Below, piece after piece: positions 34,983 to 43,324 of a DNA stretch of 64,000 bases; the stretch's first letter is position 1; each line of letters starts with the position of its first letter. Made by a program: the position numbers and the translations under genes. The notes under the pieces were generated by a model, which was not told the DNA's origin, ran no database searches, and saw nothing but the letters and a program-made list of their open reading frames with translations. Source of the stretch: Syntrophopropionicum propionicicum_A (GTDB lineage Bacteria; Bacillota; Desulfotomaculia; Desulfotomaculales; Pelotomaculaceae); assembly GCF_048984525.1 (NCBI RefSeq), contig NZ_JBMGJC010000006.1, positions 124,001-188,000 on the forward strand, read 5' to 3'.

Positions 34983-35402
34983 TCAGAACACCTCCTCACC
35001 CGTCGCAATGGCGAAAGCCACAGCGTTTTCACGACTATGGGACATGCTGATCAGTATCGAGGCGATCCCTTTTTCTTTCGCTATCTCAGCCGCCGCCCCG
35101 TGCAGTGTGACCTCCGGGCGTCCGCCGTCCGGCCTCCTCACTTCCACATCTGTAAAGCTGCAGCCGGCCAGGCCTGTGCCCAGTGCTTTCAATACCGCTT
35201 CTTTGGCTGCAAAACGAGCTGCATAGCAGGAAAACCGGTCTCTTCTCTCATCGCAAAAACTTCTCTCGCCAGGAGTAAAAACCTTCTCTAAAAACCGGTC
35301 ACCGATGCGCTCATAAGCTTGCTTTATCCTCGCAATCTCAATAATGTCAGTACCGGCGCCGATTATTCCGTGTTGCGGCATGTTACGCGATATCGCCAAC
35401 AC
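34983..35402 (-). CDS. acpS: Holo-[acyl-carrier-protein] synthase
   Basis: Up to 139 residues. The Mg2+-binding Asp lies in GAGTDIIEIARI and the Glu in ARFAAKEAVLKALGTG, both diagnostic for AcpS. It transfers phosphopantetheine from CoA to ACP. TTG at 35402 gives MLAISRNMPQHG and sits very close to a GGGG tract; the in-frame ATG at residue 8 gives 132 residues, nearer to the usual 120-126. The choice is open. It is the first gene of the acpS-nnrDE pair, after a long hairpin terminator. Confidence 0.9.
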   Translation of the reverse strand: MLAISRNMPQHGIIGAGTDIIEIARIKQAYERIGDRFLEKVFTPGERSFCDERRDRFSCYAARFAAKEAVLKALGTGLAGCSFTDVEVRRPDGGRPEVTLHGAAAEIAKEKGIASILISMSHSRENAVAFAIATGEEVF

Positions 35403-35482
35403 CCCATTTATTTAAAGATACCTGAAGATGTTCATGGCTCCACTTTTAGGATATTTTGATACTATTATTTTCTCCGGTAAAT

Positions 35483-35571
35483 ATAAAAAACCTGCCTGTT
35501 AAATGCAAATGTACAGCAGAAATGGAGTTTTCGCCCGCTGCTTAACTGATTTGCATTTAAATTCAGGCAGG
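35483..35571 (-). terminator. Very long hairpin terminator after the LytT-type regulator
   Basis: CCTGCCTG (35564-35571 on the minus strand) pairs with CAGGCAGG (35491-35498). Inside, TTAAATGCAAAT pairs with ATTTGCATTTAA, and GCAGC/GCTG pairs further in. Six T and more AT follow. The total stem exceeds 22 bp, unusually long for a terminator. Confidence 0.7.
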
Positions 35572-35593
35572 ACCTGAAAATCCCTGGCTGTTT

Positions 35594-36391
35594 TTAAAAA
35601 CCTAATATCCTCCTCAGTTTTTTGGCCTGAGCCCGGCTAACCGGGACTTCGCTTCGTTCTTTATCTTCAACTATCAAGTTATAGGTGCCGTTGAAAAACG
35701 GGACAATTTCTTTTACTTTATGAAGGTTTACCAGGTAGCAGCGGTGCGTCCTGAAGAATATCTGCGGGTTCAGCCTTGCTTCCAGCTCTTTCAGGGTGAA
35801 ACGGGTAAAAAGCTTATCAGACGCGGTTTTTATATAAACATTGTCCTGTTCAGTAAACGCATAGAAAATATCTGAACCGCTGACAAGTATGGTTTTCCCC
35901 TGTTTTTCAGCGGGCACACGGTCAATCTTCAGCAAGTTCTCGGTATGCACGGGCCCGTTTTCATTTACCCGCGGTGTGCGGTCTTCCCGGCTCAGTCCGG
36001 CAGGCACAGCGTCTCCCGCCACTTCGCGGGTGAGCTTTAACACCTTGTCAATGGCTTTTTTCAGGCGTTTAGGCTCCACCGGTTTTAAAATGTAATCTAC
36101 AGCGTTAACGTCAAATGCAGATACCGCGAACTCATCAAAGGCTGTGACAAAAATGATATAAGGGCGGTTCGGCAAATCCTGAATGGCCGCGCCCAATTCA
36201 AGCCCGCTCATGCCCGGCATGGAAATATCCAAAAAGAGGACCTGGTAGTCAAGAGCTTTGATCAGAGTTAACGCTTCCTGGGCATTAGCTGCCTCGCCGA
36301 CTATCTCAATATTTTCAAATTCACTTAAAGCATACCTTAGTTCCTGCCTGGCGGGGTATTCATCATCAATAATTAATGCTTTCAATTTCAC
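35594..36391 (-). CDS. LytTR-family response regulator
   Basis: 265 residues. Receiver domain 1-120 with the phospho-Asp in VLFLDISMPGMSGLEL and Lys in YILKPVEPKRL. The LytTR DNA-binding domain (about 165-263) has IYIKTASDKLFTRFTLKELE and FRTHRCYLVNLHKVKEI. Its start overlaps the end of the sensor kinase gene by 26 bases, so the two are translationally coupled. The targets are not evident. LytTR regulators often control cell-wall, autolysis or metabolite-uptake genes. Confidence 0.93.
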   Translation of the reverse strand: MKLKALIIDDEYPARQELRYALSEFENIEIVGEAANAQEALTLIKALDYQVLFLDISMPGMSGLELGAAIQDLPNRPYIIFVTAFDEFAVSAFDVNAVDYILKPVEPKRLKKAIDKVLKLTREVAGDAVPAGLSREDRTPRVNENGPVHTENLLKIDRVPAEKQGKTILVSGSDIFYAFTEQDNVYIKTASDKLFTRFTLKELEARLNPQIFFRTHRCYLVNLHKVKEIVPFFNGTYNLIVEDKERSEVPVSRAQAKKLRRILGF

Positions 36392-37703
36392 TGGCGAATC
36401 CCCCTTTCTCGTGGCTTTCCTCGTTCAGGGGAATCCTGACGTAAACCTCGGTGCCCTTGTCGGTTTCACTTTCGATCTTCAGCCCGTATTCTTCTCCGTA
36501 AAGGCTTTTAAGCCGCTCGTTGACATTGCTTAACCCGACCCCGTTACCAGAGCCGAACCCAGGCAGCAGGACTTTGGGCAGCCTTTCATTGTCTATTCCC
36601 ACGCCGTTATCCTTGATTACAAAAAGCATTTCCCCGTTAACAAGTTTGGCTGAGATCTGTACCGCCCCAGGGCCCATTTTGGGCTGGATACCGTGTTTCA
36701 CCGCGTTTTCGACCAGCGGCTGCAGTGTAAGTACCGGCACCTTGTAGTCAAGCAGATCGGGGTCGATATTCCTCTGTATCTTAAGCTTCTCCCGGAAGCG
36801 GGCTTTCTCGAGAATAAGGTAAGTATTGACGTATTCTATTTCTTCCCTTAACGTGTTAAAATGCCCGTGCCTCTTTAATGTCTGGCGGAAAAAAGCAGCC
36901 AGGCGGATCAAGAGCTTTCTTGAAGTGTCCGGGTCAGTCCGGGTGTAGGTTATAATTGTATTTAAAGTATTAAACAAGAAGTGCGGGTTGATCTGGGCAT
37001 GCAGGGCATCCAGTTCCGCTTTCGTCACCAACTGGGCCTGCCGGTCCAGTTCCGCCAGTTCCATTTGCAAGCCCAGCAGCTGTGCCACGGCTAAGGCCAG
37101 CTTCACCACCGAAGGCTGGAGATCCCCCTGGCAGGTCTGATAAAGCTTGACTGTACCGGCTACCTCGCCCTGGCAGATCAGCGGCGCTATGACAGCAGAC
37201 TGCAGTGTGCAGTTTTTTTCAGGGCACTGTAGCCCTTTCTTGTCTTTGATTATAATTAATTCTCCTGTTTCCACAGCCTGTTTTGTGGCATAAGTAATAA
37301 TAGGGCCGCCGGCTTTATGGTGATCGGAACACTCACCTATATATGCCAGCACCTTTTCGCGGTCAGTGATGGCCACTGCCGACACGTCGCTGAGCTTCAG
37401 GATGATTTCAGCGGTCTTGTATGCTGTTTCTTCATTTAGGCCGCGTCTGAGGTAGGGAAGTGTTTCGTTGGCAATCTGCAGGGTGGGATCGATAGGGTGA
37501 TCATCCAGTTTTATTTTTATAACCCTGTGTTTCTGAATATATTCCACGACCAGGTAAGTGGCCAGGGCACTCGCCAGCAGCATCATGAGTACAACCAGCC
37601 ATATGGCAGGTTTAAACAGCGCGACCAGCACCACCAGAAACAGTTGAATAAGGCCCCAGCGCATAATAATACCGCCGTTGATGCTTGTAAAATCTTTACT
37701 CAT
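36366..37703 (-). CDS. LytS-type sensor histidine kinase
   Basis: 445 residues. Two N-terminal membrane helices (about 15-50), a GAF-like sensing domain (about 90-215, with Cys residues in GLQCPEKNCTLQ), a coiled-coil linker, the His_kinase motif ALHAQINPHFLFNTLNTI (phospho-His near 250) and a HATPase with VENAVKHGIQ and DNGVGI. It lacks the multi-helix 5TM-LYT domain of true LytS. The Cys pair in the GAF domain might bind a metal or redox ligand. ATG at 37703 after GGGGAG. Confidence 0.92.
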   Translation of the reverse strand: MSKDFTSINGGIIMRWGLIQLFLVVLVALFKPAIWLVVLMMLLASALATYLVVEYIQKHRVIKIKLDDHPIDPTLQIANETLPYLRRGLNEETAYKTAEIILKLSDVSAVAITDREKVLAYIGECSDHHKAGGPIITYATKQAVETGELIIIKDKKGLQCPEKNCTLQSAVIAPLICQGEVAGTVKLYQTCQGDLQPSVVKLALAVAQLLGLQMELAELDRQAQLVTKAELDALHAQINPHFLFNTLNTIITYTRTDPDTSRKLLIRLAAFFRQTLKRHGHFNTLREEIEYVNTYLILEKARFREKLKIQRNIDPDLLDYKVPVLTLQPLVENAVKHGIQPKMGPGAVQISAKLVNGEMLFVIKDNGVGIDNERLPKVLLPGFGSGNGVGLSNVNERLKSLYGEEYGLKIESETDKGTEVYVRIPLNEESHEKGGFASEIESINY

Positions 37704-37786
37704 AACTCTACTCCCCTGTTAAAAACACTTACACAGCAAATAACAATTTCATATTTAATAATACTATTTTAATCTGCAGATCACAA

Positions 37787-38746
37787 TCAGGCGCTGTTGG
37801 TAATACCCATGACTTTCTCCAGATAATGGTTTATGCCCTCCGCGTTAAGCCTTATATCAAGTCCCAGGAACTTTATAGCGGGATGTTCCCTGTCATTAAA
37901 CCCGTATTCCGCAACCTGGCCCATCACCATTTCCCAGAGGGCTTTTTCAATTTCCCTGGCGCCGCCGCCGTCAGCAAGCACCCGCCTGCCAATCGTTTCA
38001 AAAATTATTACCTGTTCCTTGAGCCTGGTGAGAATAGAGCTTACGCCCCCCGCCCTGCCGAAATGAGTGAAGTAGATATATTCAAGGTCCAGCCTGCCGG
38101 CTCTATCCAGTGTCTCCATCGCCGCGGCCGGGTCAAATTCTGACGGCGGGGTGGAAAGCAGAGTAAAATCAGAGCCTGCCAGTTTGCTCAATGACTGAAA
38201 GCGCACGCCCAGGGCGTCGCCGCTGAAGACCCCCCGGCTGGCAGGGTCATGGACGACAAAATGATGTCGGGCGTGCCCCGGAGTATGATAAAAAATCAAG
38301 GTCCTGCCCCCGCCCAGATCAAGGGTTTCCCCATCTGCCGGAGTATAGACCCTTTCCCCGGGCACGGGTAATATTTCTCCAAAAAGCCTTTCAAAGCTGT
38401 CTCCATAAATCGCTCTGGCTCCGGCCACAAGCCTGGCCGGATCAACCAGGTGCCTGGCGCCCCTTGGGTGTGCCAATACCTTTGCCCGCGGTAATTCCCT
38501 GGTCATGGTACCAGCCCCGCCCGCATGGTCCAGGTGGATATGGGTGACTATGATGTAATCGACCTTTTCCGGCGGAATTCCGAGATTTTTCAGGGCTTTC
38601 ATGATATAAAATGTACCCGGCGCGGGGCCAGTCTCTATCAGCGCCACTTTTTCCGCCGCGATGAGGTAGCAGGAGGTACGCTCAGGCTCCTGGTCGCAGA
38701 CATCGATCTGATGAATATTGCACCCGAGATCAACGATTAACGGCAT
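37787..38746 (-). CDS. MBL-fold metallohydrolase
   Basis: 319 residues of the metallo-beta-lactamase superfamily. The zinc motif THIHLDHAGG lies near residue 70, then HPRGARHLVDP, the metal ligands in HTPGHARHHFV and FSGDALG, and a late FTHFGR. The C-terminal helical extension (about 220-310) is typical of glyoxalase-II-like or lactonase-like proteins. The substrate is unknown. It is a single gene between the LytS-type kinase and the secreted protein. Confidence 0.85.
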   Translation of the reverse strand: MPLIVDLGCNIHQIDVCDQEPERTSCYLIAAEKVALIETGPAPGTFYIMKALKNLGIPPEKVDYIIVTHIHLDHAGGAGTMTRELPRAKVLAHPRGARHLVDPARLVAGARAIYGDSFERLFGEILPVPGERVYTPADGETLDLGGGRTLIFYHTPGHARHHFVVHDPASRGVFSGDALGVRFQSLSKLAGSDFTLLSTPPSEFDPAAAMETLDRAGRLDLEYIYFTHFGRAGGVSSILTRLKEQVIIFETIGRRVLADGGGAREIEKALWEMVMGQVAEYGFNDREHPAIKFLGLDIRLNAEGINHYLEKVMGITNSA

Positions 38747-39013
38747 GGAGCAGACATCCTTTCATAACCGTCCTGGCCCGCTTATTATACAACGTTATAT
38801 AAGAATTTATAGGGTTCCTCAAGCTTAGAATATCTGAAAAGTTTGAAGATTGTCAATAAAAATATTGATTTCTTATTTCTCACTCTCTACCATTAAGTAC
38901 TTAATTGCGGAGGGAAAATTTTTGGGCTGAAATCACAAGTGAATTATTAAAAAACAAGGATTATGTTGTAAAATGTAGAATTTTCATAAAAAGGTTAATA
39001 AGGAGCGATAGTT

Positions 39014-39766
39014 ATGATTAAATTTTATAAAAGTCATAAGCTGTGTGCCCAGTTGGTCCTGATGATTGCTTTATTAGCAGTGACATTTACCCTTGGCATT
39101 GATCCTGCGCTTGGGGCTTGACCCACCTGTAAAACTCAACCGGTGGTTGAGACAAACCCCGCAACTGACGTCGCGCCTGGTTCCGTTTCTTTGAATGGCA
39201 ATGTCATTGACAGCGGCGGAAAAATTGACGAATACGGATTTATCTACTGGGGCGCTGGCACTGCTCAACAACAAACGGTTACCGTGGCCCGGGCCACACA
39301 TACCGGCTTTTTTAACAAAACGATAAACTACCTGGAGCCCGGCACTTACTACTATAAAGCCTACGCCCAAAATACCAAAGGCCTCGCGGAAGGCGAAGTA
39401 CACAGCTTTACCATCGCCGACAGGGCGATTAACGTGATTTTAGACGGTAAGACCATGGAATTCGAAGTACTGCCGTTCCTGGACCAGGGCCGGACCATGG
39501 TCCCGCTCAGGGCAATTTTTGAAGCGCTGGGAGCCGGCGTGCAGTGGGACGGCGAATCAAGAACGGTCACGGCAGTAAAGGACAGCCGGGAAATAAAACT
39601 TGTAATTGACGGGGCGGCATATATCAACGGCGCAGTGGTAAACCTGGACGTCCCGGCAAAGATTATAAACGAACGCACAGTGGTCCCGCTCCGGTTCGTG
39701 TCCGAGGCGCTGGGATGTACTGTCACATGGGATGAAAACAACAAGACTGTTACCATTACCCGTTAG
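39014..39766 (+). CDS. Secreted Fn3-like/copper-amine-oxidase-N-like protein with in-frame TGA (candidate selenoprotein or pseudogene)
   Basis: ATG at 39014 follows AATAAGGAGCG and encodes a good signal peptide (a hydrophobic run, then FTLGIDPALGA). Codon 36 is TGA (39119-39121); the frame continues without further stops to 39766, giving 250 residues with U at 36. After the TGA comes PTCKTQPVVETNP, so the mature start would read U-P-T-C, a Sec/Cys redox-like pair. Read as Cys it would look like a lipobox (LGAC). Residues about 45-130 are Fn3-like (VSLNGNVIDSGG); about 140-250 are two copper-amine-oxidase N-terminal-like motifs (RTMVPLRAIFEALGA, RTVVPLRFVSEALGC). A SECIS-like hairpin follows the TGA. 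The organism clearly uses selenocysteine, but a nonsense mutation or sequencing error is the plain alternative. Confidence 0.6.
39119..39151 (+). promoter_or_regulatory. TGA codon with SECIS-like hairpin
   Basis: CTCAACC (39135-39141) pairs perfectly with GGTTGAG (39145-39151), closing the loop GGT (39142-39144). The loop begins 20 nt after the TGA, against 18 nt in the two formate dehydrogenases, and it starts with GG as SelB-recognised loops do. An alternative CCACC/GGTGG pairing is weaker. Confidence 0.5.
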
Positions 39767-39793
39767 CCGGCGGGATAAATAAGTTTAAAACTT

Positions 39794-39821
39794 AAAGCCC
39801 GGTGAAAGCCGGGCTTTAGTT
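39794..39821 (+). terminator. Rho-independent terminator after the secreted protein gene
   Basis: AAAGCCCGG and CCGGGCTTT pair (9 bp, 6-nt loop; 39794-39817), followed by AGTTTT. Confidence 0.85.
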
Positions 39822-39898
39822 TTAATCATATAAAATCAATATAAAGGAATACTTTAAGAATCCATTAAGTACATGCGAGATAATTAAGGAGATTTAAC

Positions 39899-40135
39899 TT
39901 GACCAGACAATCAGCTTTTCCAGCAGTTAACCAAAAGCTCTGCAAGAAATGCGGCATCTGTATCAAAATATGTCCCAGGAAAGTGCTGGAACCGGACGCA
40001 GGCGGTTTACCTTACGCGGCCTGCCAGGAAAAATGCACTGCCTGTGATCTCTGCGCCTCACACTGCCCGGATTTCGCGATAGAGGTCATGCCGACTCCGG
40101 ATAACTGCCTCTCCGGCAATGACAACAAGAAATAA
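39899..40135 (+). CDS. Small 2[4Fe-4S] ferredoxin (KorD-like)
   Basis: 78 residues. Two cluster motifs: CKKCGICIKICP (near 15-26) and CTACDLCASHCP (near 46-57), with a spacer that also holds a Cys (AACQEKC). The VNQKLCKKCGICIKICP pattern resembles delta subunits of 2-oxoacid:ferredoxin oxidoreductases, but no partner subunits are nearby, so it is probably a free electron carrier. TTG start at 39899 after TAAGGAG. It converges with the DUF4097 gene, 3 bases away. Confidence 0.85.
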   Translation: MTRQSAFPAVNQKLCKKCGICIKICPRKVLEPDAGGLPYAACQEKCTACDLCASHCPDFAIEVMPTPDNCLSGNDNKK

Positions 40136-40138
40136 TCC

Positions 40139-41251
40139 TTAGAACGTGTTCACCTGGATACTGCCGTTTTCCGTAATCAGCCTGGCGCTGCCATTACCAG
40201 TTCCCAGTTTCAGCCGGTCGCTCCCGCTCTGGACCGCACCCGCATTGCTATCAGCGCCCATGCCGGAAATCCTGCCGTGGCTTGTCCTTGCCTCTATTTC
40301 AAGATTTGACGTGTTTGGCAGCCTGATGTTCAGCTTTCCCTGCATGCTTTGCAGAAAGTAGTTTTTATCCAGCGGCCTTTCTGACGCCAGTTCTATTGCG
40401 CCGTTTTCAGATTCCGCCACAACATCACCCCCGGGGTTCTCTATCCTGATTTCGCCGTTTTCCGTCGCGGCAGAGATGTTGCCCGAGATCCCGGCCGCTG
40501 TTATGCGTCCGTTTTCACTTTTCACTTCCAGGCTCCCATCCAAATCCCGCAGGTTGACCTTACCGTTTTCAGTCCGGACGGTGAAGCGTCCCTCCGCATT
40601 ATCAGCTTCAATACTGCCGTTGGAAGATTGTGCCAGGACAATCAGGCCGGGGGGAATTTCAACTGTGAGGTTGACAACCCCGTTGAAGCCACGGGAAGTG
40701 CCTTCGCGTTCGGCTATAATCCTGGTGGTCATGCCTTTCTCTATAATTATTTCTTTACTTTCCGCTTCCGTCCTGGCTTTTTCTTCCGTGGAACCGTAAG
40801 AGATTATCTCTGCCGTCGCCCGCAAAATACCGTCTTCGCTTGCCCTTATCCGCAGCGTTCCGTTTTCGTTTTCCAGCTCCAGCCGCGAGCCTTCAGCTGG
40901 AGTAAACGGTTCCGCCTGCCAGTGCCTGGTGTAGCTTATGCGTTCTCTGAAGACAGTATCGTCCAGGATACTGTCAATATCGGCTGAATATACGGCACTT
41001 GCTGCAGAACCAGCCAAAACCACGGCCCCGATTAACAAAACACTGGGAATATGAAATACTACCTCGCTTTCCTTGTTCCACATCCTTCTGATGAAGTATT
41101 CCAAACCAAGGCAGATTAAAAGTAATGGCCATAATTTCCAGATATTCTGCAGTGACGGCAAACCTCCAAAGTTATAAACCAGCATGCCCAGTCCGATACC
41201 GACCAGCCCCAGAGCAAGTGTTACGGTGCCTGCTTTGACTTTTTCAGCCAT
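40139..41251 (-). CDS. Membrane protein with DUF4097 beta-repeat domain
   Basis: 370 residues. The N-terminal part (about 1-100) has three hydrophobic segments in a LiaI/LiaF-like arrangement (WPLLLICLGLEYFIRRMW). Residues about 130-370 are a repetitive beta-helix ('toastrack', DUF4097) with repeated ENG turns: LELENENGTL, QSSNGSIEA, VRTENGKVNL, VKSENGRITA, ATENGEIRI, AESENGAIEL. Such proteins accompany envelope-stress sigma factors and are thought to sense or scaffold at the membrane. It is the last gene of the ECF operon, directly after the zinc-finger membrane protein. Confidence 0.8.
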   Translation of the reverse strand: MAEKVKAGTVTLALGLVGIGLGMLVYNFGGLPSLQNIWKLWPLLLICLGLEYFIRRMWNKESEVVFHIPSVLLIGAVVLAGSAASAVYSADIDSILDDTVFRERISYTRHWQAEPFTPAEGSRLELENENGTLRIRASEDGILRATAEIISYGSTEEKARTEAESKEIIIEKGMTTRIIAEREGTSRGFNGVVNLTVEIPPGLIVLAQSSNGSIEADNAEGRFTVRTENGKVNLRDLDGSLEVKSENGRITAAGISGNISAATENGEIRIENPGGDVVAESENGAIELASERPLDKNYFLQSMQGKLNIRLPNTSNLEIEARTSHGRISGMGADSNAGAVQSGSDRLKLGTGNGSARLITENGSIQVNTF

Positions 41252-41857
41252 CTATTCTTTCCTCCCCGCGTTGCGATATAGTATATAAATGCCAAGTCCT
41301 AAAATCAGGGCAGGTGGAATTATTTTACGCATGTAGTAGTGATAGGCGTAAGACTGCGGCAGCAGGTTGCCGGCCAGGGCAATCGCCCCCAGAAAAATAA
41401 AACCGTAGCCCAGCAATACATGCCTCGACTCAAAGGCTTCCATTTCAAAAAGCAGCTTATCCTCCACCTGCTGACCGTCATTGATTTTCTTTAAAAGCTG
41501 CAGGGTGTCAAAAACCGTGTAAAAGAATGCCACCGGCAGAACAAAGGCTGTTATCTGTCCAAAATTAAGCGCTGCAGCTATAAAGATGGTACCATAAAAA
41601 ATCACCATTGCCTGCAGGCCCCGGCGCATCAAACCAAGATAGAGGTAGCCGACACCCGGTATCATGGACAGTAAAAATACCAGCCAGGGCTTTTTATAAC
41701 TCTGCCCCTTGTCTGAAGTTTGCGCAATCTTTGCCTCCAGGCAGCCGGCGCAATACTGTTCCCCCCCGAGCACAACCAGGCATGTCTCGCATATCGGTTT
41801 ATGGCAAAACGAGCAGATGGCTGTAGCTTCCTGGTCACTGTGATGGGCGCACTTCAT
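41252..41857 (-). CDS. B-box-type zinc-finger membrane protein
   Basis: 201 residues. The N-terminal 45 residues form a B-box-like zinc finger (CAHHSDQEATAICSFCHKPIC, then CLVVLGGEQYCAGC). Four to five membrane helices follow, including SMIPGVGYLYLGLMRRGLQ, which resembles small TM2-type or scaffold membrane proteins. Its start overlaps the end of the anti-sigma gene by 23 bases. Function unknown. Operon context suggests a role with the DUF4097 protein at the membrane. Confidence 0.75.
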   Translation of the reverse strand: MKCAHHSDQEATAICSFCHKPICETCLVVLGGEQYCAGCLEAKIAQTSDKGQSYKKPWLVFLLSMIPGVGYLYLGLMRRGLQAMVIFYGTIFIAAALNFGQITAFVLPVAFFYTVFDTLQLLKKINDGQQVEDKLLFEMEAFESRHVLLGYGFIFLGAIALAGNLLPQSYAYHYYMRKIIPPALILGLGIYILYRNAGRKE

Positions 41858-42350
41858 TTTGATTCAACTCCTTTAATATTAGCTGCGGACTTATGTTGCC
41901 GGCTGTATCATAGGCCTGGTTTATTACTACTCCAGATGTTTTCAGGCAGACCTGGACCGCGGCGTTCATCTTCTGGGCTGCCAGGTTGAAGTTTTGATAG
42001 TCAAAAAAGTTTCCCCCGCTGAAGAATATAACCAGTGTTGCGGCCGCGGCCGCGGCAAGATCCCGGTAAAAAATCAACTTTGAGGGGGCCCTTTCTTTTA
42101 ACTGAGTCTTTGTAACCGGTGCGGTTTTTTTAATCCTGCCGGTCACCGCCGCGGCAAAGTCCGGCGGAGCGGTTTCACCCGGCAGCCTGGAGAGCATTAA
42201 ATCCAGTTCGGCCAAAGCGAACAAATCCGCCCGGCAGGAAGGACAGACAGCCAGGTGTTCCTCGAATTGAGCCTGGTTAAATAAGTAATATTCTTTGGCC
42301 AGGTAGTTTGCCAGGTTGGCTCTCACGGCTTTGCAATTCACCAGACTCAC
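41835..42350 (-). CDS. Zinc-finger anti-sigma factor
   Basis: 171 residues. HLAVCPSC (HxxxCxxC) near residues 32-39 is the zinc-binding anti-sigma motif. A single membrane helix lies near 96-112 (LAAAAAATLVIFFSGG), with a short outer domain after it. It overlaps the sigma factor gene by 74 bases and so is strictly coupled to it. It should hold the ECF sigma factor inactive at the membrane. Confidence 0.85.
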   Translation of the reverse strand: MSLVNCKAVRANLANYLAKEYYLFNQAQFEEHLAVCPSCRADLFALAELDLMLSRLPGETAPPDFAAAVTGRIKKTAPVTKTQLKERAPSKLIFYRDLAAAAAATLVIFFSGGNFFDYQNFNLAAQKMNAAVQVCLKTSGVVINQAYDTAGNISPQLILKELNQNEVRPSQ

Positions 42351-42891
42351 CTCCGATAAGCTTTTTCTTTAGAATCAATTTGGCCCGGTAAAGCCTGGTG
42401 GCCACCGTCTTAACCGGCTGATTGAGGACCTCCGCGATTTCTTTGTATCTCAGTTGCTGGTAGTGATGAAGAATAATAACAATCCGGTAGTGCCGGGGAA
42501 GGCTGATAAGCGCCTCCCGGACTCTCCGGCTTTCCTCCCTCCTGATGGCCAACTCCTCAGGGCTGTCCCGGCTGTCCCCAAACTGTACGTTCTCCTCAAT
42601 AGTTGCTGCAGTTTTCTCTTTCTCAGCCTTCCTTTTTCGCAAGAAGTCCAGGCACTTGTTGGAGGCCACACGGTACACCCAGGTGCTGAATATGGATTCG
42701 CCCCTGAAACCGGGGAGCGCAATGTAAATCTGCATAAATATTTCCTGGGCGATATCCAGTGCGTCTTCCCTGTTATTCACCATTTTGGACGCAAGGTTAA
42801 AAACTTTGTGCTGGTAGCGCTGGACCAGGGCCTCGTATGCTGTTAGATCACCTTTTTGGGCCATTGCCACCAGCAGCTCGTCCTTTTCCAT
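42277..42891 (-). CDS. ECF sigma factor
   Basis: 204 residues from the ATG at 42891, with AGAGG 8 nt upstream; a GTG two codons earlier lies too close. Region 2 has LASKMVNNREDALDIAQEIFMQ and STWVYRVASNKCLDFLR; region 4 has YRIVIILHHYQQLRYKEIAEVLNQPVKTVATRL. It is the first gene of a four-gene operon with anti-sigma, B-box and DUF4097 proteins. The long overlap with the anti-sigma gene (74 bases) is unusual. Confidence 0.92.
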   Translation of the reverse strand: MEKDELLVAMAQKGDLTAYEALVQRYQHKVFNLASKMVNNREDALDIAQEIFMQIYIALPGFRGESIFSTWVYRVASNKCLDFLRKRKAEKEKTAATIEENVQFGDSRDSPEELAIRREESRRVREALISLPRHYRIVIILHHYQQLRYKEIAEVLNQPVKTVATRLYRAKLILKKKLIGGESGELQSRESQPGKLPGQRILLI

Positions 42892-43078
42892 GCGCACACC
42901 CTCTTCCCGCCGCTCCTGTAATTTTAGACGTGCCTAAGGGTAATTATACTTCACCCTAAAGTAAAAATTCTTTATAAAATATTAGGCGCCTAAGAGGCGC
43001 CCATGAGTTAAAACAAACTGATCCTGCAAAGTCCATGGTGTTTAAACCTGCTGCTCCATTGCGACGTAAGAACTGTAG

Positions 43079-43192
43079 GTGCGGCTTCAGCCGCACATTG
43101 GTCGGCTTAAGCCAACCCGGACACACCTTTCTCACAGGCATTCCTGCATTATGAGGAATGTCCCCGATTGGAATGGCGGGTTAAAACCCGCC
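43079..43192. repeat. Cluster of four short palindromes
   Basis: In order: GTGCGGCTTCAGCCGCAC (43079-43096); GGCTTAAGCC (43103-43112) within GGTC...AACC; CATTCC...GGAATG (around 43140-43160); GGCGGGTT-AA-AACCCGCC (43175-43192). The flanks GTAGG and CCTAC recur. These look like dispersed REP-type palindromes rather than a terminator of a specific gene. The 42892-43324 gap shows no gene. Confidence 0.55.
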
Positions 43193-43324
43193 CTACAATG
43201 GAATACCTTCGATACCCGCGACACACGTCACACGTCCCGCGAACCAAATTTCAAGCAGGTTCTCAACGCCATGGAAACTTTTTCTGCAACCTGAGACGTC
43301 TTTAGGGCGCTCATTAGTTAGAAG

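Noticed and set aside
43079..43192. CRISPR array or integron site
   Set aside because: The palindromes differ from each other, there is no regular spacer unit, and no cas or integrase gene is near.
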